Part shown: positions 29,150-36,649 of the stretch, piece by piece | How positions within the stretch are numbered: the stretch's first letter is position 1 | Layout: every line of letters begins with the position of its first letter | Assembly (NCBI RefSeq): GCF_003046475.1 | Contig: NZ_PZZZ01000006.1 | Location: forward strand, 225,540 to 289,539 | DNA from: Mycoplana dimorpha | GTDB lineage: Bacteria; Pseudomonadota; Alphaproteobacteria; Rhizobiales; Rhizobiaceae | Direction of reading: 5' to 3' | DNA length: 64,000 nt | Notes under the pieces: model-generated | Told to the model about the DNA's origin: nothing | Seen by the model: the letters and a program-made list of their open reading frames with translations, nothing else | The model's database searches: none | Position numbers and translations under genes: made by a program

Positions 29150-30055
29150 TTACTTGAGCTTGACGTCGAGCGCGTCGCGCAGCCAGTCGCCGATCAGCAG
29201 CACCAGGAGCGAGACGAACATGATGACGAGCGACGGCACCACCGCGATCCAGGGGCTCGAGGCCAGATAGTCACGCCCCAGCCCGACCATCGAGCCGAGC
29301 GTTGCGGTCGGCGGCTGGACGCCGAGGCCGAGGAAGGACAGCGAGGATTCGAGCAGGATCACCGCCGAAAACGTCATCGTCCACACGACGATGATCGCCG
29401 AGGCGACGTTCGGCAGCACATGCTTGAAGAGGATGCGGCCGTGCGGCGCGCCCGCGGCGATCGCCGCCTCCACGAAGGGCTGGCGCGAGACCGAGAGCAC
29501 CTGCGCCCGAACGATCCGCGCGTAGACTTCCCACCCGGACACGCCAATCACGGCGATCAGCACCGGCAGCGAATTGCCGAAGACGGCAACGACGAGGAGC
29601 GCGATCAGCGTGAAGGGCACGGCGATCTGGATGTCGACCAGCGCCATGATCGCACTGCCGAGCCGGCCGCGGGCATAGCCGGCGATAACGCCGAGCGTGA
29701 CGCCGATCACCAGGCTGATGAGGCTGCCGACCAGCGCGATCAGCATGGTAAGCTGCAGTCCATGGAGCGTACGCGAGAGCAGGTCGCGGCCGAGCTGGTC
29801 GGTCCCCAGCGGATGCGCCGGCATCGCCCGGTCGAAGCCGACCGGCGGGCGCAGCCGCGCCAGCAGCGACTGTTCGTCCGGATGGAACGGCGCCAGCAGC
29901 GGCCCGACCAGCGTGACCAGCAGAACCACTGCAAAGAGCGACAGGTACAGCCGCGCCGGCCTGTCGGCCCTCTGCCAGAGCCGGGCGAACCCGGTGGAGC
30001 GCCGTTGGGTGGAGCGCCCCTTGGGATGGGTCACGGGAGAGACGAGATCGGTCAT
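29150..30055 (-). CDS. ABC transporter permease, DppC/OppC type
   Basis: This is a 301-residue inner-membrane permease. It has an N-terminal cytoplasmic stretch, a first membrane segment (LYLSLFAVVLLVTLVGPLLA), the family motif HPLGTDQLGRDLLSRTLHGL and the EAA loop EAAIAAGAPHGRILFKHVLP. The start overlaps the DppB-type gene by 4 nt. A small GC hairpin lies in the 110-nt gap before the binding-protein gene. It forms a heterodimer with the protein encoded at 30052-30975. Confidence 0.93.
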   Translation of the reverse strand: MTDLVSPVTHPKGRSTQRRSTGFARLWQRADRPARLYLSLFAVVLLVTLVGPLLAPFHPDEQSLLARLRPPVGFDRAMPAHPLGTDQLGRDLLSRTLHGLQLTMLIALVGSLISLVIGVTLGVIAGYARGRLGSAIMALVDIQIAVPFTLIALLVVAVFGNSLPVLIAVIGVSGWEVYARIVRAQVLSVSRQPFVEAAIAAGAPHGRILFKHVLPNVASAIIVVWTMTFSAVILLESSLSFLGLGVQPPTATLGSMVGLGRDYLASSPWIAVVPSLVIMFVSLLVLLIGDWLRDALDVKLK

Positions 30056-30975
30056 GATGCTGTCACCTTCACGCGGGGATCGATCAGGACGTAGAGCAGG
30101 TCGACGACAAGCGAGACGGTCACCACCAGCGTAGCGATGAGGATCACGCCGAACTGCAGCACCGGATAGTCGCGACCGATGGCGGCGAACACGACGAGGT
30201 CGCCGATGCCCTTCGTGGCGAACACGGCCTCCACCAACACGCAGCGCGCCACCATGCCGGCGACTTGCAGCCCGATGACGGTGACCACGGGGATGGCGGC
30301 GTTGCGCAGCGCATGCTTGCCGATCACCAGATGTTCGGGCAGCCCCTTGGCACGTGCGGTGCGCAGGTAGTCCTGGCTCATCACGTCCAGGAGGGCATTG
30401 CGTGAAAAGCGGATGATCTCGGCCAGCATCGGCGCCGCCAGCACGATCGCCGGCATCAGCAGATGCAGCGGCGTCGCCGAACCCGAACTGGGCAGCCAGT
30501 GCAGCTTGAACGAGAACACCAGGATCATCACGATGGCGAGCACGAAATTGGGCGTCGCATAGCCGAGGAAGGCGACGCCCATGATCGCCGCGCCGATGGC
30601 GTTCTTGCGCTGCAGGGCCGCGGCGACGCCAAGCGGCAGCCCGACGACGACCGACAGCACCAGCGCATAGAAAAAAAGCTCCAGTGTATTGGGCAGGCGC
30701 TCGGCGTAGATCGCGGTCACCGGGCGGCGCTCATAGAGGCTCAGCCCCATGTCGCCCTGGAAGAGCCCGGCGATGAAGTTGCCGAACTGCACCAACAGCG
30801 GCTGGTCCAGCCCGAACCGGGCGACCATCGCCGCCTGGGTTTCGGGGTCAATGCCCGGCGGCAGCAGATAGTCCATCGCATTGCCGGACAGGCGGGTGGC
30901 GAAGAACACCGCGGTGACGACCACCAGCAAGGTCGCCGCGGCACCGAAGATGCGCCTGGCGAGGAAATCAAGCAC
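30052..30975 (-). CDS. ABC transporter permease, DppB/OppB type
   Basis: This is a ~307-residue permease. The first membrane segment follows FLARRIFGAAATLLVVVTAV, and VFFATRLSGNAMDYLLPPGI is the DppB periplasmic motif. LGLSLYERRPV and YLRTARAKGLPEHLVIGKHA (EAA loop) follow. I place the start at GTG 30975, which has GGAGG 6 nt upstream and overlaps the phosphoesterase stop by 8 nt. An ATG at 31092 would add an Arg-rich tail read from inside the phosphoesterase gene. Confidence 0.9.
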   Translation of the reverse strand: MLDFLARRIFGAAATLLVVVTAVFFATRLSGNAMDYLLPPGIDPETQAAMVARFGLDQPLLVQFGNFIAGLFQGDMGLSLYERRPVTAIYAERLPNTLELFFYALVLSVVVGLPLGVAAALQRKNAIGAAIMGVAFLGYATPNFVLAIVMILVFSFKLHWLPSSGSATPLHLLMPAIVLAAPMLAEIIRFSRNALLDVMSQDYLRTARAKGLPEHLVIGKHALRNAAIPVVTVIGLQVAGMVARCVLVEAVFATKGIGDLVVFAAIGRDYPVLQFGVILIATLVVTVSLVVDLLYVLIDPRVKVTAS

Positions 30976-31837
30976 CGGCCGCCTCCAGCTCCGGAGCGGT
31001 GGCCCGCGCCTCGAGCGTCTCGAGCGGCCGCATCCACGGACGCACGCCCGAGGCGCGGAACGGCAGCCTCGCGTGGAACGGGTCCTCGCCATGGACGGTG
31101 ATCGAGAACTGGCCGTTGCCGATTTCGAGATCGGCGTAAGCGCCGGCCGGTTCGGGCATGGTGGTGAAACGCTCGCTCATCGATTGCACGGTGACGTGCT
31201 GGATGCCGCGGACATTGGTCACCGTGTTCCAGTGCACATGGCCGGAAAGCCACAGCGCCGCGCGCCCGGTGGCCTCGACAGCCTCCCGCACCAGCGCGTG
31301 ATCCGGATAGGTCGAATGCAGGGGAGTGCGCTGGAAATAATAGTTGCCGATCTGGGAATGCCCCGACAGCGGCACATGGGTGGCGATGATGGCGGGGCGC
31401 TCGTCCTCCATCAGCGCATCGACCAGCCAGCCGAGGCCCGGGGCGGCCGCCGGAAAGCCGGTCTGCCGGCTGAGCTGGACGCCGGGCTGCCACACCAGCA
31501 GTCGCGTCTCGCCCAGGTCGACGACCCGGCTTTGCATCGACTGTCCGAAGATCGCCTCGTTGTCCGCCACCGAAAGGTTAACGACGTCGTGATTGCCCAT
31601 CACGTGAACGCGCGGGCCGTCATAGCCGGCAAACGCCGCCGCCACTTCCGAGGCGACGCGATAGTCGTTGTCGTGGCTGGTATCGGAGATGTGGTCGCCC
31701 AGGTCCAGCACCAGATCGACCTTCTCGGCCCGGGCCCGCTGAAGGAACCGCTCCAGCACCGGCAGCCCGTCCCAGCCCGGCTTCTTCGTGTGGGACTGCG
31801 GCCCGTGATGGATGTCGGTGACGATGGCGATCTTCAT
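30968..31837 (-). CDS. Calcineurin-like metallophosphoesterase
   Basis: This is a 289-residue cytoplasmic phosphoesterase. All metal-binding blocks are present: TDIHHG (residues 7-12), DLGDHISD, MGNHDV, ATHVPLSGH and SGHVHWN. The fold class includes CpdA-type cyclic nucleotide and glycerophosphodiester phosphodiesterases. It is the first gene of the minus-strand operon with the peptide-type importer and the PHP hydrolase. It is therefore probably catabolic for the imported compound rather than a general signalling enzyme. Confidence 0.87.
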   Translation of the reverse strand: MKIAIVTDIHHGPQSHTKKPGWDGLPVLERFLQRARAEKVDLVLDLGDHISDTSHDNDYRVASEVAAAFAGYDGPRVHVMGNHDVVNLSVADNEAIFGQSMQSRVVDLGETRLLVWQPGVQLSRQTGFPAAAPGLGWLVDALMEDERPAIIATHVPLSGHSQIGNYYFQRTPLHSTYPDHALVREAVEATGRAALWLSGHVHWNTVTNVRGIQHVTVQSMSERFTTMPEPAGAYADLEIGNGQFSITVHGEDPFHARLPFRASGVRPWMRPLETLEARATAPELEAAGA

Positions 31838-31927
31838 GGCGGCCCCTGGTGGAAGCGGTGGTCGCCGCAGAGATAGCGCCGGTCTATGACACTACGATGA
31901 AAAGGTCTCAGTCATAATTTTATTGAC

Positions 31928-31944
31928 ATTGAGCTTGTCTCAAT
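31928..31944. promoter_or_regulatory. Palindromic operator candidate in divergent promoter
   Basis: ATTGAG-CTTGT-CTCAAT is a perfect 6-bp inverted repeat with a 5-nt spacer. The related GTCTCAGTC occurs ~30 bp to its left, making GTCTCANTC a direct repeat. It lies between the phosphoesterase operon (start 31837) and the HAD gene (start 31976), so a regulator here could control both. The RpiR-family gene at 32759 is the natural candidate. Confidence 0.45.
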
Positions 31945-31975
31945 CCAAGTTCCGCGCCCGAAGAGGAATACCGAC

Positions 31976-32713
31976 TTGTCTGAACCTGACCTCGATGCCG
32001 ACGGCTATCTCATTGATCTGGATGGAACGCTGATCGCGGGCCGGAGCGTGCTTCCGGATGCGCTCTGGCTGCTGGAACAGGTGCGCGGCCGGTTCGTCAT
32101 CGTGTCGAACAATGCCGAGCACACGCCCCACCAGTTGGCCCGCGCGCTGCGTGCCATGGGCTTGGGTGTCGCCCAGGAGCAACTGCTGCTGGCCGGAACG
32201 GCTGCCATCGATACGATCGCTGCGGAATATCCCGGAGCTTCGGTTCTGCTCCTGGCGAGCGCATCGCTGCGAACCTATGCCCGCCGCAGCGGACTTCGCC
32301 TCGATCAGCCGCGGCCCGATATCGTGCTCGTGGCCCGGGATCGCCATTTCTCCTATGCACGGCTGGCCGAGGCCGCCGACGCGCTCAGCGACGGGGCCCG
32401 CTTCGTCGTGGCCGCACCCGATCGCAACCACCCGGGCGCAAACGGCAAGCCGGTGCCGGAAACGGGCGCGCTTGCCGCGGCGATCCTCGCCTGCGTCGGG
32501 CCGATCCCGCACCGGGTGATCGGCAAGCCGGAGCCGGCATTGTTCGAGATGGGCTGCGCGCGGCTCGGGATTGCCGCCCAAAACGCACTGATGATCGGCG
32601 ACAACCCGGAGACCGACGGGCTCGGATCGAAGCGGATCGGCATGCGTTTCCTGCAGGTGGAGCGCGGCCTGATCCGCACTGCGAAATCGCACCTCCGGTA
32701 CGCCGCGGGTTAA
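31976..32713 (+). CDS. HAD-IIA family phosphatase (NagD-like)
   Basis: This is a 245-residue haloacid-dehalogenase phosphatase. Motif I is DLDGTLI, motif II IVSNN (with TPHQLARALRAMG, the IIA cap start), motif III lysine in VIGKPEPALFEMG, and motif IV MIGDNPETDGLG. These enzymes dephosphorylate small sugar phosphates and nucleotides. The start is TTG 31976, with AGAGGA about 10 nt upstream and no in-frame ATG before motif I. It is divergent from the phosphoesterase/importer operon and followed by RpiR. Confidence 0.87.
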   Translation: MSEPDLDADGYLIDLDGTLIAGRSVLPDALWLLEQVRGRFVIVSNNAEHTPHQLARALRAMGLGVAQEQLLLAGTAAIDTIAAEYPGASVLLLASASLRTYARRSGLRLDQPRPDIVLVARDRHFSYARLAEAADALSDGARFVVAAPDRNHPGANGKPVPETGALAAAILACVGPIPHRVIGKPEPALFEMGCARLGIAAQNALMIGDNPETDGLGSKRIGMRFLQVERGLIRTAKSHLRYAAG

Positions 32714-32758
32714 CGGCGGCTGGCGCGGGAGCCGGCACAGTAGATGGGGAGGACAGGA

Positions 32759-33640
32759 ATGGCTATGGACCGCGAGAAGCTCGACCCGGGGCAGGGCGTT
32801 GCCGGCGTGCTCGACAGGATCAGGGCGATCCGTCGCGATCTGCCGCCGACGGCGGGCCGCATCGCCGATTTCATCACCGACCATGCGGCCGAGGTCGTCC
32901 ACATGTCGGTGACGGAAGTCGCCGAGCGGGCGGAGGCGAGCGAGGGCAGCGTCATCGGGCTATGCCAGCTGCTCGGGGCGCGCGGCTTCCAGCAGGTGAA
33001 GATCTCGCTGGCCAGGGACCTGGTGCAACCGGTCCAGTTCATCCACGAGGACCTCGCACCCGACGACGCCGTCGCGACGGTGATCGAAAAGGTTTTCCGC
33101 TCCGACATGCAGGCGCTGCAGGATACGCAAAAGGCGCTGGACGTCGAGGCCATGGCGCAGGCGGTGGCTGCGATCCGCAAGGCGCGACGCGTGGAAGTCT
33201 TCGGCATCGGCAGCGCCGCCACCATCGCCGAGGACATGAACTATCGCCTGCTGCGCATCGGCGTCGAGTCACGGGCCAGTGTCGACAGCCACGTCCAGGC
33301 GATCACGGCATCGCTGGCCGATCCGTCGGTCGCGGTGATCACCATCTCCCATTCCGGCAGCACGGTCGAGACGCTGACCGCGACGCGGCTGGCCAAGGCG
33401 GCCGGCGCCACCACTATCGCCATCACCAACTTCGGCAAATCGCCGCTGCTGGCCCATGTCGACATCGTGCTTAACACGCTGGCGCGCGAGACCCAGTTCC
33501 GCACCGAGGCGATGACGAGCCGCATCGCCCAGCTCGCCATCGTCGACGCGCTGATCGCCTGCCTTGCGCTCGCCGACTACGAGCGTTCGGTCGCCACCAT
33601 CGGCAAGACCTTCGAGGTGCTTTCGGCAAAACGCGTGTAG
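32759..33640 (+). CDS. RpiR/MurR family transcriptional regulator
   Basis: This is a 293-residue regulator. The N-terminal HTH_6 domain reads TAGRIADFITDHAAEVVHMS then VTEVAERAEASEGSVIGLCQ. The C-terminal SIS domain, a sugar-phosphate sensor, has VFGIGSAATIAEDMNYRLLR and ISHSGSTVETLTATRLAKAA. ATG 32759 follows GGGAGG. It lies 45 bp after the HAD gene. RpiR proteins usually respond to phosphorylated sugars, which fits the set of phosphatases next door. Confidence 0.92.
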   Translation: MAMDREKLDPGQGVAGVLDRIRAIRRDLPPTAGRIADFITDHAAEVVHMSVTEVAERAEASEGSVIGLCQLLGARGFQQVKISLARDLVQPVQFIHEDLAPDDAVATVIEKVFRSDMQALQDTQKALDVEAMAQAVAAIRKARRVEVFGIGSAATIAEDMNYRLLRIGVESRASVDSHVQAITASLADPSVAVITISHSGSTVETLTATRLAKAAGATTIAITNFGKSPLLAHVDIVLNTLARETQFRTEAMTSRIAQLAIVDALIACLALADYERSVATIGKTFEVLSAKRV

Positions 33641-33789
33641 CGTCCGCCTCGGGCACTTTCCTCCTTGGGGCGCAGCGTCCCCGACCCAAAGCGATGATGA
33701 ACGGCCTTGCGCATTTCCTTCGCACGATTGCCGCGCTAGATTTTCACGACGTTAGGTAGCCCTGGGGCCAGCGGAAAGGTCGTGCGCGC

Positions 33790-35529
33790 ATGCAGCAGGC
33801 ACGGAACGGCCAGAAGGACGCGCAGGGGCCACTGCCTCTGCTGTTTGCCTCCCTGCGCGGCTGGAGCGGCAAGGATTTGGGCGGCGATGCGCTTGCCGGC
33901 CTGACCCTGGCGGCCATTGCCATACCCGAGCAGATGGCGACCGCCCGCCTCGGCGATCTCTCCCCGCAAGCCGGCTTCCTCGCCTTCATGGCAGGCGCCG
34001 TGGCCTTCGCGCTGTTCGGGGCGAGCCGCAGCATGTCGGTGGGGGCGGATTCCACAATCGCCCCGATTTTCGCGGCCGGTCTGGTGCTTCTGGCACAGTC
34101 TGGCTCGCCGCATTACGCCGCGCTGGCGGCGTTACTGGCACTGATGGTGGGCGCGACCGTGGCCGTGGCCGGCCTGCTGCGGTTCGGCTGGATCGCCGAT
34201 CTGCTTTCCGTACCGGTCACGGCCGGCTTCCTCGCCGGCATCTCGGTTCACATCGTCGTCTCGCAACTGCCGGCACTGCTTGGCCTTCCCTCGGCAAGCG
34301 GCAACGTCTTCCAACGTCTCGCCGCGGTCCATTCAGGTTTTGGCGAGATCAACCTCTACAGTGCCGCAATCGGCATCGGCGTGTTCGCGGTGATCGTGGT
34401 CTGCGAGCGTATCAGCGCTCACATCCCCGGCGCGCTCGTCGCGCTGGCGGCGAGCTCGCTGGCCGTCGTCATCTTCGGCTTGCCCGGGCGCGGCGTCGCG
34501 GTTCTCGGCACCCTGCCGGCGGCCGTTCCCGGCCTGCATCTGCCCGCCGTGACGTTCGACGACATGCGCACGCTGGTGCCGCTGACGCTGCTCGTCGCGA
34601 TCGTCGTCATGGTCCAGACGGCAGCCACCACGCGCTCCTTCGCCAGCGCCAATGGTTCGGGCGACGACGTCAACCGCGATTTCGTCGGCGTCGGCGCGGG
34701 AAACCTGATCTGTGGCTTGGTCGGCGCCTTCCCCATCAATGCCAGCCCGCCGCGCACCGCCATCGTCGTCGAGACGGGCGGCCGATCACAGGTCGCCAGC
34801 CTGGTTGCCGCTGTGATCGTGCTGGCGCTGGTGCTGTTCGGTGCCGGCCTTTTGAAGAACGTCCCGCAGTCGGCGCTCGCCGGCGTGCTGTTTTTCGTGG
34901 CGATGCGCATATTGCGCTGGCAGACCTTTGCGGCGACGCTGCGCCAGGCGCCCACCGAGTTCCTGCTGGTCGCTGCCACCGCGCTTGCCATCGTGGCGCT
35001 GCCGATCGAGATCGGCGTCGCCATCGGCATCGGCCTGTCGCTGCTGCATGGTGTGTGGACCATAACGCAGGCGGGGATGATCGAGTTCGAGCACGTGCCG
35101 GGCACTTCCATCTGGTGGCCGCCGAATGGAGAGCCGGCGGGCGAGCGCGTCGAAGGCGTGCTGGTGGTGGCGTTCCAGGCGCCGCTGTCCTTCGTCAATG
35201 CCGGACGCTTCGGCCGGGATTTCCGCGCGATGGTGGCGGCGCGCGCGGGCAGCCTGAATCACGTCATCTTCGAGGCCAGCAGCGTTATCGACATCGACTA
35301 CACGGCGGCGCAGACGCTTTGCGAGGTCATCGCTTATTGCCGCGACGCCGGGATCACCTTCTCGATCGCCCGGCTTGAATCGGTCAGGGCGCAAGCGGCG
35401 CTGGCGCGGTTCGGCATCGCCGCCCAGCTGGGCCACGCCCGGGTCTTCCGGAGCGTCGACGAGGCTGTCCGCGCATTGACGGGCGGGCCCGGTGTCGCCG
35501 CTTCGTCCTCCAGCAACGAAAAGGCATGA
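33790..35529 (+). CDS. SulP family anion transporter with STAS domain
   Basis: This is a 579-residue SLC26/SulP protein. The membrane part starts with DALAGLTLAAIAIPEQMATA and includes LFGASRSMSVGADSTIAP and NLICGLVGAFPINASPPRTA. A cytoplasmic STAS domain covers about residues 450-560 (VLVVAFQAPLSFVNAGRF, IDIDYTAAQTLCEVIAYC). Family substrates are sulfate, bicarbonate, dicarboxylates and other anions; this one cannot be assigned. It is followed after 3 nt by a ParB-like gene, so the two are probably one transcript. Confidence 0.9.
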   Translation: MQQARNGQKDAQGPLPLLFASLRGWSGKDLGGDALAGLTLAAIAIPEQMATARLGDLSPQAGFLAFMAGAVAFALFGASRSMSVGADSTIAPIFAAGLVLLAQSGSPHYAALAALLALMVGATVAVAGLLRFGWIADLLSVPVTAGFLAGISVHIVVSQLPALLGLPSASGNVFQRLAAVHSGFGEINLYSAAIGIGVFAVIVVCERISAHIPGALVALAASSLAVVIFGLPGRGVAVLGTLPAAVPGLHLPAVTFDDMRTLVPLTLLVAIVVMVQTAATTRSFASANGSGDDVNRDFVGVGAGNLICGLVGAFPINASPPRTAIVVETGGRSQVASLVAAVIVLALVLFGAGLLKNVPQSALAGVLFFVAMRILRWQTFAATLRQAPTEFLLVAATALAIVALPIEIGVAIGIGLSLLHGVWTITQAGMIEFEHVPGTSIWWPPNGEPAGERVEGVLVVAFQAPLSFVNAGRFGRDFRAMVAARAGSLNHVIFEASSVIDIDYTAAQTLCEVIAYCRDAGITFSIARLESVRAQAALARFGIAAQLGHARVFRSVDEAVRALTGGPGVAASSSSNEKA

Positions 35530-35532
35530 GCC

Positions 35533-36150
35533 ATGCCCAGGAACGTCCTTCCGATACTGCACACCGTTTCCGTCGGCGACCTGCGCCCGACCCAGATCAC
35601 GGTGGGGCTGCGTGAGGTGGCGCTGAAGCGCAGGGACCTGCGTGCGATGAGTGCCGGCAAGACGGGGATGTTCCTCGCCAGGCATTCTCTCCCCGCCGTG
35701 ATCGGTCCGAAAGGGCGCTACCACATCGTGGACCACCATCACCTGGCGCTCGCCCTGCGAAAGGAGGGCATCAAACAGGTGCTGGTCACGGTGATCTGCG
35801 ATCTGTCGGTGCTGGACAAGGACGCCTTCCTCACCGTGCTGGACAACCGGGCCTGGATGCACCCATTCGACGCTTCCGGCACGCGGCGCTCCTACCGAGA
35901 CGTGCCGAAGAGCCTTGAGGATCTCGCCGACGATCCCTATCGGAGCCTTGCCGGCGAGGTAAGGCGGCGCGGCGGCTATGCCAAGGTCGACACGCCGTTC
36001 ACCGAGTTCCTGTGGGCGGACTTTTTCCGCCGCAAGATCGACTCCGACGACCTGAAGGACAATTTCGAAAAGGCGGCCGAGCTGGCGCTGCTGCTGGCGC
36101 GGCAGAAATCGGCCGACTACCTGCCGGGATGGAGCGGTCCGGAGACTTGA
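35533..36150 (+). CDS. ParB-like nuclease-fold protein (ParBc_2 type)
   Basis: This is a 205-residue protein resembling the PF08857-type ParB/Srx fold. The N-terminus has VGDLRPTQITVGLREVALKR and the core has YHIVDHHHLALALRKEGIKQ, a His-rich version of the ParB motif. The C-terminal half (PYRSLAGEVRRRGGYAKVDT) is typical of these stand-alone proteins. There is no helix-turn-helix of true ParB, so chromosome partitioning is unlikely. Its function is unknown; the 3-nt spacing to the SulP gene suggests a shared role. Confidence 0.75.
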   Translation: MPRNVLPILHTVSVGDLRPTQITVGLREVALKRRDLRAMSAGKTGMFLARHSLPAVIGPKGRYHIVDHHHLALALRKEGIKQVLVTVICDLSVLDKDAFLTVLDNRAWMHPFDASGTRRSYRDVPKSLEDLADDPYRSLAGEVRRRGGYAKVDTPFTEFLWADFFRRKIDSDDLKDNFEKAAELALLLARQKSADYLPGWSGPET

Positions 36151-36188
36151 ACGCGGGTCGACCCCGCGACCGCGCAGTTGCTGCGCCA

Positions 36189-36299
36189 TCCCGTACCCCG
36201 GCGCAGATCTCTCTCGATCATCAGTTTGACGACCCGAGCCCGGATCGAAACATCCCTCGCCAAGACCGGTTCGTCGATAACAAACGGTCTTGGCCGCAA
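36189..36299 (-). pseudogene. Remnant of an OppF/DppF-type ABC ATPase
   Basis: In this otherwise gene-free gap the minus strand reads RPRPFVIDEPVLARDVSIRA then RVVKLMIERDLRR. This matches the Walker B/D-loop region of peptide-importer ATPases (compare [20 protein letters not shown] in the gene at 25623) with scattered substitutions. No Walker A or signature motif was found upstream, and homology stops after about 37 codons. It is a decayed scrap, too diverged to be a fresh copy of the intact gene. Confidence 0.6.
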
Positions 36300-36649
36300 G
36301 GCAGAAAACCGGCTTGACTATGGGCTGGTGCGGATCACAATCCACAACGCCGACGTGAGGTGTCGACGGTAATGAGGATAGCTCCTTCGATGGACGGTTC
36401 CAGTAGTCGATCCAGCATGAGCCTGCCAGCAGCGACGCCGCGGCGCTGACCTATCGGGTCCGTTTCCCTCGTCCCCGCCGACAGGCGCGATCAGCGAGGT
36501 AAACCATGCGGGCGCCCATTTTCCGCATTCGCCAGCCTGCCTTGTCCCGCCACCGCGGGGACCGAATAGGACGCTAACGGCGCCTTCGGGCGGACGTCGC
36601 CGGCTGCAGACCCGCGGCATCTTTTTCTTCGGCAAGAAGGGGTCTCGAC
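36300..36649. other. Non-coding gap upstream of the double-permease gene
   Basis: Apart from the ATPase remnant next to it, these ~350 bases hold no supported gene. They presumably carry the promoter of the ABC genes at 36650. I saw no riboswitch signature. Confidence 0.45.

Noticed and set aside
36151-36649. Possible ykkC or other riboswitch upstream of the NitT/TauT-like permease
   Set aside because: I looked for conserved aptamer blocks because such transporters can be guanidine-controlled, and found none.
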